A DNA stretch of 64,000 nt from Prinia subflava. Its lineage: Eukaryota > Chordata > Aves > Passeriformes > Cisticolidae. Below the pieces are notes generated by a model. It searched no databases and was not told the origin of the DNA. It saw nothing but the letters and a program-made list of their open reading frames with translations. Position numbers and translations under genes: made by a program. The stretch is taken from the NCBI RefSeq assembly GCF_021018805.1, contig NC_086247.1, positions 90,566,140 to 90,630,139 on the forward strand, read 5' to 3'. Shown here in pieces: positions 49,233-62,600 of this stretch (position 1 is the stretch's first letter; each line of letters opens with the position of its first letter).

Positions 49233-50510
49233 ATACACATAACTTGGCACTGATCTGCTAGCAAGAAAACTTTATCACATCAATATTGGAAGCTTATGTC
49301 CACTGCTCCCATTTTAATAGAGGAGTGTTTGAGCATTGCACAGATTTCTGGAGTGTGTGTTTTCATAACACTCTTCTGTCCTCCCAGGTTATGGCTCCTA
49401 CAGGTCCTGGCAGATGTTATCACAGTTTTGGGGCCGTACATTCACATTGATGGCAGCTTCTTATTTTGCCTACTGATTGTCTCTCCATTCACAGACTGTA
49501 GAAGAAAACGAGTTGGGGAGTTAACTTGGATGCATTTTACCTCTTAACCAAAAAATCCTTGGGGATTCATTTGAATACTGAAGTCCTTAAGTTGTCTATT
49601 CCTGTTAGTGTTGGGTTACTTTTAGAGAGATAAACACTTCTGCAGACTAAACAGGTTTAAAGAATTAGCCATCATTTATATAATTCTAACTAAGATTTTC
49701 CAAATGAACTAGTTATAAGTTTTATGTGTGAATTTTGTACGCAGAGGGTTATGAATTTACCCTTTTATAGCCTGATAAAAGTATTTTTAAATTTTATTGA
49801 AGTTCTCTAGAAATAGAAAAAATAAAATACTGCTAACCTATCTAGGAGACTTAACTCTGCTGCTTCACTTAAACCACTCTAATCTTGGACAGTCATCTAA
49901 ATGACACATGAATGACAGTCTCCTCGGGACCTTTGGCAAGGCTCAATGCTTTTTATTTGAGTTACAAGATGCTTTTAATGACTTCTATGAAGTCACAGGA
50001 CAGAGCTAAAGATGTATAGTTATACATTCTGAAGACTCCATTAAAGGCCTTTTCAGCTTTGCTCTGAATTTACAGTTTGAGAATTTCCAAGGGAGTGTAT
50101 TTTCTGAGACAAATTTCATTGCCTTAGGATAATTTTCCCTTTTTTTTTTTTTTTTCTTTAATGTGATTTGTCATGGTAGAATCTAGACATTTTCAGTGTG
50201 GGTTTACTCAGTGCTCTGTGGCCTGGGAGGAATTAGTTTTAATTAATATGACTGACAAATGCATTGTTGAAACAGTGGTTGTGGCAGGCACGCCTTTGTG
50301 TTAGCAGTTGGGTTAAACAGCCCCTTTATCAGAGCTATTAGCACCTAATATTACTGTCTGATTAAAGATCATTCAGTGGATTAGCCAGTCCCAATGCTTC
50401 CACAGACCCCCAGACAGGTGCTGAAATAAGAGACTATATCAAGTAAATTAGCTCTCCTATTGCATTCTTCGTGGCTTTGTCTTGGCTGTAGGAAAGGAAA
50501 AAGTTATTGG
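49233..50510. other. Intergenic stretch
   Basis: No gene. 50215-50420 resembles a conserved element: it has TTTAATTAAT, a TTATCA GATA-type site and ATTAAAG motifs and no simple repeats. A 16-17 base T run lies near 50139-50155. Confidence 0.45.
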
Positions 50511-50638
50511 GCTCTTTTTTTCTTGTTTTTGTGAGCTTTTATTTGGGTTTTTGTGTTGTTTTTGTTTGTTTGTTTTTGTTTGCTGTTTTGTTGTTGTTGT
50601 TGGGTTTGTGTTTTGGTTTTGTTTTGTTTTTTGGTCTG
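50511..50638. repeat. G/T-rich (TTTG)n-like tract
   Basis: tttgtttgtttg, ttgttgttgttg and ttttggttttg units over about 125 bp. The all-hydrophobic and Gln/Asn/Lys frames here are artefacts. Confidence 0.88.
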
Positions 50639-50818
50639 TCTTAAACATTATGTTAACTAGTACAATCCCAAGACTGACTGCAAAAAAGGTCAGATCAGCA
50701 CTATGGCCTTTTTCCTGTAGTTGACCTGACCTTCCTGTCTCATGTAGGAATACTCCACCTTTCCTGCACACGCATTTGTTAGAATAGGTGTACTTTTACA
50801 CTAAATACATTTTATTTC

Positions 50819-50877
50819 TGGGGGGGGGGTTTGTTTGTTTGTTTGTTTTTGTTTGTTTTTGTGGTTTTTTTTTTTTA
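50819..50877. repeat. Poly-G then (TTTG)n tract
   Basis: Ten G residues are followed by four tttg units, further ttttg units and a T run. It is about 180 bp to the right of a compositionally similar tract. Confidence 0.88.
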
Positions 50878-53800
50878 CTTTGAAAGCATCGTGTAATGCA
50901 GGCAGACCATCCTGTGTCCCTAGAAGTGCATTTCTTTTAAATTCTTACATTTAACGGGACTCCAAGCAACTGAAAACACGTAACTTAAGAAGGCAGCAAA
51001 TCCCACAAGAGTTCATGGAGCATAGCTTAGCTGACAGTTCACTTTTTAATGGGTGAAATGAAGTCTTGACATTAATAAGCACAGGCCCCCTGACTTCAGT
51101 GGAATTTTGCATCCTTATACAAGTGCGATTTCAGGCTCAATTGTGTCGGATAGCGATTTATAGTACCTTTCATGTCCCCCTGAAAAGCTATGTGTCCTGT
51201 GTAGCCTGGGGCCTGTTTCTGACAACAAGGCTGCAGAGCAGAAAATAGTGTGCTGATGACAGACAAGACCCCAAAGTTTTTCTGTGCCTTGAAACATGAG
51301 CAGTGTGTCTTGTCCCTGTTGATTTCTGTTAATTTTGAAAGGGCCAAGAATTTAATATAAGTAGCTGGAATGTGAACTAGCCCCTATCTAGGGCTAGCAT
51401 TACTGTAAGAACTATCTGAGTGGTGCTCTTGGTAGGATAAAGAATTTTCTTGAGCTTCTATGAAAGAAAGATAATAAAATAAGCATTATTTATTGTTGAT
51501 GTGTTATTCTTTTTTTTTTGCTGGTCACTTTGGAGAGGGTGTCAAAAGGACATGCTAGTGTCAAGTGGATTTGAACCTGTGCCACTGCACATTGCTTAAA
51601 AATGTAAAAAAAAAAACCCTCAGACTGTCTGCTTAGATGGAGGTGAGTGTCTAAGATGCCTAGGGACCCTGATATTAAAAAAAAGGAGGTAATTCAGTCT
51701 TGCTTGAAATAGACTGCCTCTTAGGTTAGAAGGTGGTGACATGTAAAGGGAGCTTTGGAGATGCAGCAAAACATTACGAGACAAAGTCCTTCTTCCCCCC
51801 TACTGCCAAACCCCTGAAGCATCACACTCTGTAAAAGATGCATTAGATTTATCAATAGACCTTTCTTTACTCAACTGCGCTGCAATTCCTTTTGGGAAAA
51901 ACTGGGTTTTCATCAAAGACACAGAAGACTATGAAATTGGAAGCAGATGTGAAGTTGGATTGGATAGCTATATAGCTATTTCTTTTGTGGAAGTGCTTTT
52001 GAACAAACCCAGCCTTATGTGCTCCTTGTTGTCCTGCCCCATGTAACTCACTTGCCTGCTTTTTACATTTTCCATGGAATCTGGAGGTGCAGTGTTACTA
52101 ACTGATCTAATTGTAAACTCCTTGCCTATCTCATCATTTATCTCTTTATTTTCCAGTGGTTCCCATATTATTTGGAAGATATGTTTAAATAAAAAATCAA
52201 TATTTTGCATTGTTAACAAAGTACAAATAAATACAGGCAGTGCTCCTCACACAGAGGCTGAATTTACTCCTAGTTACCAGCACTTTTGCTGGCCTGGATG
52301 AAGTTTACAGCTGGCCCCAATAAGATACGTTAGTTTATTGGCCTGCTTTAATTTGTTGAAAACAGACTTAGATCTCATCTATTTCAAGAAAGCTCTGTCT
52401 GTTGGCACGTTGAGTGTGTTATTAATGTAACTGATGAACAGAGAGGAATACAATTTTAAAGATTATTACCCTTTTTTTGGGGTACATTTTTATTCAGTGA
52501 CTTGAGCACAAGTGCATTGTGCTGCAACGAAAAGAGAAGCCAAGCAACAGGATTTATGATGTTTAGCCGTTGGTGATGCTTCCCCATTTTTTTATTTGCA
52601 GGAGAACTGGGCCCAGGCCCAGTGAGGTATGGTTTCAAATCCCAGAAATTCATGAGGGTTTACCCAACTTTGATCCAAGACTTTATAATGCTTAGCTGTA
52701 CATTTTCTATCTGCTGTATGTGGACATGCAGTCTCTTAGGAGTTAATTTATCTCCCATGGCAGGGATAGCACCTGATGAAGAGAGCTCCAGGTGCCCCAG
52801 GTGCTATTGCATTTGCTCCCAAGGGCAGCCTGGCAGCCGTTCCTTGGCTGCACTGATGATTTGATGCTGAAATGTTCTGCTTTTGCAGGACAGAGGGAAC
52901 AGCCTGGGGCCTGGAGGACTAGTCTGCGTTACTCAGCTTAGCACAGGGCAGCTTCTCCTCTTCAGAGGTCCAAGAGTGGTCATTTCGGCTCATCCTTCAC
53001 CTACTTTGGCCTCCCACTACACAGCTATGCATGCTTTCACTTCCTTGCTCTTCACCCAGACTGGCCTCTCTGCATGTTCTCTGCCAGCTATTGTCCACTC
53101 ACCAAAGACCTGCTCCCCTCCCTCCTCAATCCACCTGTCCTCTAGGTGCTGTGCCCATCCCTTCTGTGTCTTTTGTGAGGCACACATCTTCCACAGGGTC
53201 AGCCTTCACTGTGGCTCGCTCCTGGTGCTAAGCAGAGGTGATGAGACAGGAAGAACAAAGTAGCAGGCACTGCTGAATCTGAACATCTCTCCTGCTAAGC
53301 TTGGAGCAGCACTGCAGTGATTTTAAACAAGACAAGTAATTAACATGCCTTCCTGTTGGAGATCAAAGTGAAGATTCAGACCCCGAGATTTAACTACGGA
53401 AAATCACAGGCGGGAGAGTGAAATGGCAAGTTTTTGATAAAAAAGTTACTTAAAATATTCCTTATGCAAAGACAAATCAATATTTTCCTGGAGTAGGCAG
53501 GCACATGTGAAGTGTGTTTTGTGAAAAGTGATTGTGTCAAACTAGGAGATCAGAATTCAGCCATTACAAGAGATCTGACTTGACCCATGGATGAAGCTGC
53601 TTGTGCAAGGCTGAGGCCATCACTGGAAAGTGCACAGTTCATACCAATCTCCCAACTGCGAGGTCACTCCCTGAATCTGCACAGCTCGACACGTGTAATA
53701 CATTCCCCAAATTTCTGTAAAACAGATGAGGATTCAGATTCTGGTCTCAACCCCGCCTGCAGTTTCTGTCTCATAAAACAGATAAAAAATTGGGTTGTAG

Positions 53801-55318
53801 TGGTACTGTTCCAGAAATACAGGGTTACCATGAATCTCTGGCTGTTTTCTGAATGATTAACAATGAATCACTGTTTTTTTTACAAGTCTCAATGCATTCA
53901 CCATATGCCAGGTGTCGCAAGAACATGAGAACATCTACCAACTTGAAACTGGATAAACAGCTTCACACTGGCATCTCGAGTTTGCAGTAGGAGTCTTGAG
54001 AAGGAACTACTTGAGTTTAGCATTCCTAGTATGGATCAGATACTCTCATCTTCTTGAGCATAATTATCCACCCCCGGCATCTCATCCTTTCTATATTTCC
54101 CAGTAGGAGGATCAAAAGAAAGTTAGTTAACTGCAGCATTCATCAGATAATCCAAAGGAGGCATTAATCAGGAGGACAGTATTTCCAAATAATGAAATTA
54201 GGGGTTAATTCCATACTTATTTATCTGATTTTCCTGTGAATGTCAGTGTGGCATTTCTCAGCTTAAATCCTGGTGGAAAAGACTCCCTGCTTGAGGAGAG
54301 TGCTTCTGGAAGGAAAAAAAGAGAAAGAAAGGAAATGTACATCTTCTTCAGGACACTTGCTGCCTACTGATAGATTTTAATGGAAATTATTTTTATTTAA
54401 GATTAAGATTAAGATAATACTTGGTGAGTTGCTAAAAAAAAGTGAGCAGAAAAGTATTCTAATTTTGTGTGTACATATATAGGTATATAAGAAAGACACT
54501 TAGGCTTACTTCTTTACTGTATAATTATTAAATCTGTTTTCTATTCCTCATGTCATCTCCATCTTTCTTTTGCCCCAGGTAACCACCCACAGGTCACTAG
54601 GAGACCAGGTTTGTCTTTCCATCAGAGCATTTCCACCTGTTCTGCTCTGACAGTATCAGTGCTATCAGTGGGTATGTACCAAATGCAACCTCTGATCCGG
54701 ATTGGCCAGCAGCTCAGAAAGTTTCCTGTGAGGGAGGCTGGGGGAGGAGGAGGGAGTGGGAAGAGGTAAACAGATGGAAAGAGGCAGATAACACAATGAT
54801 TTAAGCTTCATTATGTACAAAACTAAGCTGAAGATGACTGCTGGTGATTACCATTAATGAAAGTTTATCCAGAACGCAGCAATGAGATGTCAAAGTTTCA
54901 GTGACCACAATGCATTCAGGATCTGTGACAGTGGCCTCTTCCTCCCACTTTCTTGCTTTAATCACAATTCTAGTAACTTTCATTATCTATTTGCTAAAAA
55001 TTGTGATTGCTGGCCGAGCTGGACTCACCATTCAAAGTCCATTGAATTCCTTGCAGGAGGCTGAGATTGATGTGTGTGTTGAATCCTAGCTCTCTTTCTG
55101 CACCTTTACAAATGTGGGTGTCCTATGGAAGCATGGAAATGCTCCTTTGTCACAGACTTTCACAGGCTATTCACCCTGTCTGGGAAATAAGTTACAGTAA
55201 GAAATGGCATCATAGTTGTACTCCCTTAGCCAGCTTCTGGATATCTTGCATCTCGCAACTGACAGTTTTTTCTTCAGAAATACACGTTTTATTTTGTTTT
55301 GTTTTGTTTTAGTAGTAG
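50878..55318. other. Intergenic stretch before the solo LTR
   Basis: No gene or recognised repeat. 52760-53270 is slightly C-rich. A (gattaa)n patch lies at 54398-54416. A (TTTTG)n tract at 55289-55310 directly precedes the LTR insertion site. Confidence 0.5.
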
Positions 55319-55323
55319 TAGAA
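55319..55323. repeat. Target-site duplication, left copy (tagaa)
   Basis: It matches 56692-56696 exactly and directly abuts the TG of the LTR. It is the end of a short tagtag run. Confidence 0.8.
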
Positions 55324-56691
55324 TGTCATGGGTTAGCACTGGCCAGATGTTAGTGCACCCATGAATATATGTTTTTTCTCTAACAACTCCTGTGGGATGT
55401 GATCAGGAACAGAGCAGAGCAGGCTTAAATCTTGAAAACAAAAAAAAAACCCACCAAAACTTTATTAATTACATAAGAACAGGGACAGAAATACACTTAA
55501 ACACACACAGAGACAGAAATAAAAACTTCTTAGAACATTTCTTCCCTCAGTTTTTACCTCCCCACCCATCACTTTTCACAGACCAACCTCTGGGTTTTAA
55601 ATCAAACAATCACCACTCAAAAAAAACTAATCTTCAATTCAGCAAGGGAGAGAGGAGTCTCTCTCGCACCACAAACTGTTCTTCAGAAAACAGGGGTTCA
55701 CCCCTTATGTGTTTCCATGTCACCTATAGCACCGCCCGGAGAAGTTTGCTAAGGTGACACTCTCTTTTTCCTATGTCCAGCGCTCTCACCGCTGTCTCAT
55801 AGGCCAAAACTACATACAGGGCTTTTTAAGGATGCTGCATGCCGAGCTCTCCCCTTTTTACCCAGGGGCCGGGGTTCCAGGAGCAGGTCTGCCCTGAGGG
55901 CAGAGGGCACCACCTCACCCTCCCCCTCTTTTCTCTGCTCGCTCCAACTCTTCAAGTGCCAGTCACTGTAGCAAAACCAAGGGGCAGCTGCATCCACCCA
56001 AAAATGCAGTTTATGTTCAAAAGAGACTCAAGTTCAGTCCATGGCTGACATTATGCAAGAGAATTCCAGCTCAGAAGGCTACTCCTCTCATTCTTCCATC
56101 AAATTCCTTCCAATCATGCTTTATCATCTCGGTCCCAGGCCGCTTCCCTCTCTCCGAAAACCACCAGTCATGAGAATCAATGTCTAAGAAAAGTTTCTTT
56201 CTGCCAAGCAAGGGTTAACAGTTTCTTCTCAGCAGGGTGCTGCAGGCGGAGGCACTCCCAGGCTCGGCAAACCCCCACGTGGCTGAGCACTTTCTCCCGG
56301 AGTTTGGGGGGAAGGAGGGGGGTGAGCACACACAGCAGGCACTTCCACAGTTTTCCACCCCTCCATCCTGGACGGGGCAGCTCAGTTCCAGTCCTGTCCC
56401 TTCTCTTCTCCCCCCCCGGGGGCTCCGGCTTACCTGAGCCGACCACGTGTTTCCCCTCCCCCACCTAGCCTCGTGGCCGGGCAGGGGAAGGAGGCCGGAG
56501 ACGTCCCTCTGCTGAAACCAGGATCTGAAAAGAGGCCGAGCCCCCCAGACTCCTGCTTTTAACTCTTTGTGTCCTCAGAGGCGTGTTCAAACCTCCGAGT
56601 GACCAATCCAGGTGTTAGCAGAAAAGCTGATCACTGATTGGACTGCCCACATCCCCCTGGAAGAATTCACCTCCCCCCCCCAACCACGACA
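55324..56691 (-). mobile_element. Solo LTR of an endogenous retrovirus (1368 bp)
   Basis: The element starts TGTCATGGGT and ends ACCACGACA, a TG...CA pair forming imperfect terminal inverted repeats. It is flanked by an identical 5-bp target-site duplication (tagaa at 55319-55323 and 56692-56696). On the minus strand it has a TATA-like CTTAAAAAGC (about 55822-55831) and, further on, AATAAA (55466-55461) followed by a G/T-rich stretch. That order (U3, R, U5) suggests minus orientation. No internal gag, pol or env coding is present, so this is the product of LTR-LTR recombination. A 5-bp duplication fits ERVL-like or some class I elements; the family is not recognised. Confidence 0.85.
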
Positions 56692-56696
56692 TAGAA
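56692..56696. repeat. Target-site duplication, right copy (tagaa)
   Basis: It directly follows the terminal CA of the LTR and matches the left copy. Confidence 0.8.
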
Positions 56697-59600
56697 ATGG
56701 TAAGGATGTGTCTTACTTTGTATATAGTATCTAGGTGCACTAGGTAGGTTGGAGATACACGCGTCTGAGTCTATTGCTATTTAAGGAGATGTGAAAGTTG
56801 TGGTAGGGATTAGGTGTCTGGAAAAGAAATGGTGCCTCATTACCCCTGAGTACCTTTGCCCAGGATTACATTTTATTTGCAATTTGTTGTGATTTTTGTT
56901 GAAATCTAAGTTGTGATATACTGTACAGTACAATGGAAAATAGCAAGTAAATAGGGAGAAATTTAATTCTGAAAGAAGACAACATTTTAAAATTAGACCA
57001 ATAAATCATATTCTTCTGGGCAACTGAGCACTTGACAGTCACTTCTAGTCAATTGGACCTGAAGATGCTGCTCCCAAAGGAAAGTTGGCCAATGGAAGTT
57101 ACTGGTGTGAAAATAACCTTAGTCACCTAAGTTTGGACGTGTTTATTAACATTTTTATCCTTTAGCTGGATATCGTTTTCCAATATATTGATCACAGACT
57201 CAGGAGTTTTGCAAAGGTGTTTCAAAAAACTTAACTGAACATTTATTTAAGTTCTAGGAAGCAGATCCTGGATGGTGTGGCAGAGATGTGTAGAGGCATG
57301 TCAAATGAAATACTGTATGTTTGCAAGTTTTAGTTAAACCCCTAGTGCCCTTTAGCTCACATAATAAAGTTGCTGTCCAAGTGTCTCTGCTTAAGAGTAC
57401 TCAGCATTTAAACGTTCATTTAAAAATTGATTTGGCTGAATAATGCTGTTCATCTTGTCTGGGGCCCAGCATGTCCTAGAGGAGAGTAAAAGGAGTGTTT
57501 CCCTTCTAAATGTTGTCAAACCAGAAAGAATGATTGTTCCTCAGTTTTGTATGTGTCAGCGTAATAGAAGCTTAGTCATGCAAATCCTTATTACTTGGCA
57601 GTTCTGCAGCAGGGAAAAACAGAGCATTACCATATTTTATCAGTGTTTGTAGTTAAAAGCCTTTCATTGTGCTTTTTAAGAACAGATGTCAAAACAATTT
57701 TGAAAACGTAAATACGTGCTGAAAAATATTTTTCTGATATAAAAAAGGGGAAAAGCACCTCCTAGTTAGTTGCATGTGTCAGTCTTCATTTCCATAAAAA
57801 GACATGAAGCTTCCATCCACTTCCACGGGGGGGAAATAAAACAATTATTCAGTTAATGACAGATTTTATTTTACTATTATTTAGTGATTCTGCTAAATGG
57901 AGTAGTGTACTACAAAGTTTCAAATCATCAAGGACTTCTTAGCCCTTTATGGGACTACAATACATTGTAGTAGGTTGAGTAAATGAGCTGTGATAGAGCA
58001 ATGATTTACTCATGTACTCCATAGACACGCGTAAAAACCGAGCTTGAGAAAAGCTGGCTCTAGAAACACTAGCAGAGTGAGACGAAGGGGAAAGCAGATG
58101 TCAGTCACATTTTAAGGTGCTCTTTACAATGACACAGAGCCAAGTTTATCAGGGACAAGGCCTTTTCCGTTCTTGTCTTTTCCTTTATGGAATAGTGTCG
58201 ACCATGAGAAGACACGTCAGGTAATGACTGCTGGCCGTATCAGGACAGATGTAGCCATGACTTACCAGGGTAAGCCATGGCTGGGTCACAGTCACGTATT
58301 TCTTCCAAGCTAGCTGAAAGTGGTTTATTGGCAAGTGAAGTTTATCTTTCTGGTTTCCTTATGTGGTAATAATACACCAGCTTACCGGTTCCTATGTAGG
58401 AATGTCAGGAAGGGGGTTTAGGTACTCAGTTGTGCTTTAGATGCTCATTTGTGCCTCTGCTGTGTTCAGGTACTCTGCAGAGGCTGCAAACAGTGATTGC
58501 ATGATAAAAACCATTTTTGATGCCTGTTAGTTTCAGATCATCAGAGGAATGAATGAGACCTCTTAGCACAGCCTCAGTCTTCTGTGTAGCTATGCGGAGA
58601 GCTGTTGTGCTGCTGGCCTCATCTGGCTAACCAGAAGACTCATTTTGGGAGATATCAGTTATAGGTGAAGCTGTGAATGCCACCTGTAGTTAAGCTTGCT
58701 TGACACTTTTCATCACTAGACTCTGTTTTCAGTTGCTTATAGATTTTTCAAATGTATATTATTTGGACTGAAAATGTACAGACCGGGAGACTGCATCTGG
58801 AGAAATATCTAAAGCTTCCAAGAATGGATGGAGTTTTTTTCCTGAGAATAAGTTTAAGAGAAATATGTTGCTTTTTTGTTTGTCTTAAAAATAAACGTAT
58901 AACTAATGATTTGGAGAAAGAATTCCGTACTTGGGAGGTAGAAGCAGTGTGTCCCAATGTTGTCAGGGTCCTGGCTTTCCGAATGTCCTAGCACACATGC
59001 AAGAGGAATTTGAGAACTGTTACAACATAAAAGGGATGTGGTGGAAAATTATTCAATTGTGGAGATTTAATGGAAAATACTTAACTATATGTTTTCCAGG
59101 TTGTCATGATATAGTCTTTTCACCTGTGAAAATGAAGGGAAGCTCATCCCATGCAGAATCATATATTTGTGATTTCTTGCTTACAAAACATTTGAGTAGT
59201 ACAAGGATGGCACGACAGAAAAGTCAACAGACATTCAGAAGTCTGCTTTTGTAGCAAGTCTTGAGTACAGCTCAGTAAATATCTGAATTTCTGGTGTTTC
59301 ATGGAGAACAGTAAGAATAAACAAAAACCCCCTGAACATTCCTGTATGTAATAATTAGCATCTAGTCTGTTCCCTGCATGTGGAAATGGCTTTGGGAGAA
59401 AATAGTCATGTCATCTATAGTCCTGCATGCAATGTGTACACCAATGGGCCTGAAATGGAATTGTTTGGGACATCTTGTAAGGTTTAAGTTATAAGTGATT
59501 GACTTTGTATCTGTAATGTTCTTTTAATATGGTTATTGGCATACTTGCTGCTTGGAATTATCTGTGACTCAAGCAGTAGAGGAGGTAGACAAGTGCATGA

Positions 59601-62600
59601 AAATAAAGTAATTCTACACTGAAGGAAAGAACCAGAAAATTCTTTTTTTAAAGCCTTAGATAACTTCTGTTTTGTCCACAAAATAATATTTTTTTCTTGG
59701 AAAAAGGTGCTAGACAGCTAGACATAGCAATTTCACTGGGATATGGACACCATCACATAGATAGCATGCTGTGAATTATACTTTCTGCAGCTAAACCAAT
59801 ATCCTAGGATGCCAGGAATAAGAACCATAAAAAATCCCTCAAAAACCAGTTGTAAATTCAATGCATCACTTAATTGGTGATACGTTGGAATTTACTCATA
59901 TACGCATATTACTTTTAAAGAGTAAGAAAATAAATCTTGCTTTATACTAACATCATAACTATTCTTGGATGATGCATCTTCTTTTTTTAACTAGCCAAAG
60001 AATAGTGGAACTCTATTCTTAACAACAGTTACCATACACAAATGCATAGCACTTTTCACTCATATTTCAGAGAACACTGCAAAAGTTTCACTCTTTTGTA
60101 GGTGAGAAAACAGTGGAGAAAGGTGTGGTGCTTGTCTGGAGCATCACTGCATGTCTAACATACTGTATTATGCCCATTCTGCCCATATTCTGGTGTGTCC
60201 CAATATCACGGCATCAGAGCTGCATTTGCCAAACAGGTCTGCAGGATTCCCCTGCACAGTGAAATATCACGGATTTTGATTGTTGTTTCGAAGAGCACAG
60301 ACTTGCAAAAGTGATTTGAAAGCTAATCAAAGCAGAAGGATAGAGGAGAAAAAGGACTGTAGCTGGCTAGCACATTTAACACAATTGTCAGTGTTTAATT
60401 AGGAGTCACTTAAGGTTAAATATACAAGCATGGCATTGGGGATTTGATCTCTGGTGCTACACAAAAAGGTGAGAAAAGCTTCTGCCCTGACAAGAAGTTG
60501 TGAGAACTTGCAGTCTTGCGAACACTGGAAGTTTAAAGGCACAGTCAGGCACGAACTCTTTCAGCAACCGTGCTAGTTAGCTCAAACTGTCTAAATAGTA
60601 GAGCCACTCACTTCAAGTGGCTGCGGGAGTGTTTCTGTAAGCAAGCTCTGCCAACAAATGTGAGGGGGCAGTAACCTCTGCAAAGAAGTGATGATCAACA
60701 GCTGGGCCTCTAACCTTTCCCTAGCATGTCTGTATACAGCAGGGAACATCTGTCCAAAGCCTAACTTCCAATATTTACAGAACAAAGGTATAGTTTGTTT
60801 AACAAAATTGCTTGTATTAGCTAAATAATGGGACGTGCTTTGATTCTGCTGATGCTAGAACCACCCAGCTTTTACTTTCCTTACTTAATTAGCATTAATT
60901 TATTCAGAAAGATCAAGATTTGGATTTTCAGTTTCTTTATTTAAGTAAAAGAAGTAGAGCTTAGGTCATGCAAGATTCTCTTAGCTTAGGGAAAAAATAA
61001 AAACCTTTTATGTTACTCGTTTGTGCTTTTTTTCATCAAACTGTGTAAGGATCAAGACTGTGTGTGCATAATATTTAGTCATAAAATTCTCCCAAAACAT
61101 GTCACGATTTATTTGGTATCATCATTTCGCTATGGCAAGCAGATGAGCGTGTTCACTGCTCCCATTAAGTTTTTGAGGTTTAAACACATGCTCTTGAAAA
61201 ATGAGCAGTAGAGAAGGTTGCTTCCTACACTTCAAGTCTCACTGGTTACTCATATCCATTAATTTCTTTACTCACCAAATGACATCATGAACTTCAGCGA
61301 GACAGATTGCCCTTTTAATTTAAGAGGGACCAAAACAGCACCCAGAACATGCACAGTGCCTTAAGAAACTTCAGTGTATCATGGTTCTTTATGTCACTAA
61401 TTTGAATTTAAAAGCTGTGTTATACTTATTTTCATAAATAAATAGGAAATGAGTTTCAAAAGCTAGGGTAAATTATCCATGAAAATAATTTCCTTCTCCT
61501 TTTTTGTTTTCCCCTGAGAGTTTTCTAGCTGTATTTGTGTCTGTGAAAGTACAGCACCTGCCAAAGGAGGATAAGGTCAAGCTGAGTGTTGATTCCTACA
61601 CTTACTCCTGGGCATTCCTTGGTTAAATCATGCATTTGTTAGCCATAGAACAAGTCTGCATTGAACAATCCTTGAAATAGCCTGAATCTTGAGTAAGAGC
61701 ATTTTATTATACAAAAGGAGACGGGCAGAAGAGCTCTTATAAATATGTTGTTTACTGACAGAATACAAATATGTAATTTGTCAGTATGTTTTTGTGAATG
61801 GAGGAACAAAAGTTATTTTAAACATCTCTTTTTTTTCCTCCTTCCTTTGAGGTTATGGCTGTAATGAAATACCCCAAATGTCATTTATTCCTCTCTGCTC
61901 TGCTTTCAGTATGAGTCTCCAAAGCAACAAGCAACATCTTTTGTGGAAAAAGGGTATCTGAAAACTATTCTGAGTACTGCAAATAGTGAAATAAGAATGA
62001 CAGTAAAAGAAATAGGATAAATGGTGTCTACTGAGAAAGCTCCCATGGAACTGCTGAGTGAGGATGCTGACGCTGGCCCATGTAATTATGAAACTTAGTG
62101 AAGATGAGCTGTCAGAAGATCTCTAATTAGATAGTGCAGCCAACCCCAATAGACAACGTTTCCTACGTGCACTACTAAGGGGTGTTACCTAAGAGAAGTT
62201 GGTGTGTTGTTCTCCCAGTGAAATGGCCAAGAAAATATATGGGCAGGTAAAAAAAAAACAAAATGGAAAGCTTTCGGGATGAGTCTGTTTGTGTGTGTTG
62301 TATGCAATTCTAGGTTATTCAGCACAGTTGTAAAGAACAAAGGTTTTGTGCTATCTGGAAAGCTGAGAGGTGGGTATATACCCAGTAGATGGGCTTTTCA
62401 TCACAGTTTCCATTTGCCTTGATTGTGCCTTTTGGAATATGGTAATATTAACACCTTGTCCTTACTGCTCTGCTTTCCACACACCACAGAAATGAGAGTG
62501 AAAAATACCCTTCACTGGTTGTAATTTACAGTTTTAAATATCTCATTTTGCACTTGGGGCAGCAAGTTGCTTTATTGTATGGAAGAATTCTCTATTTACT

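Noticed and set aside
50457..50771. Hydrophobic plus frame and Gln/Asn/Lys-rich minus frame
   Set aside because: They are products of the (TTTG)n-like tract.
55797..56464. Frames within the solo LTR considered as retroviral coding remnants
   Set aside because: They fall wholly inside the LTR, which has no internal region; no gag, pol or env similarity was seen.
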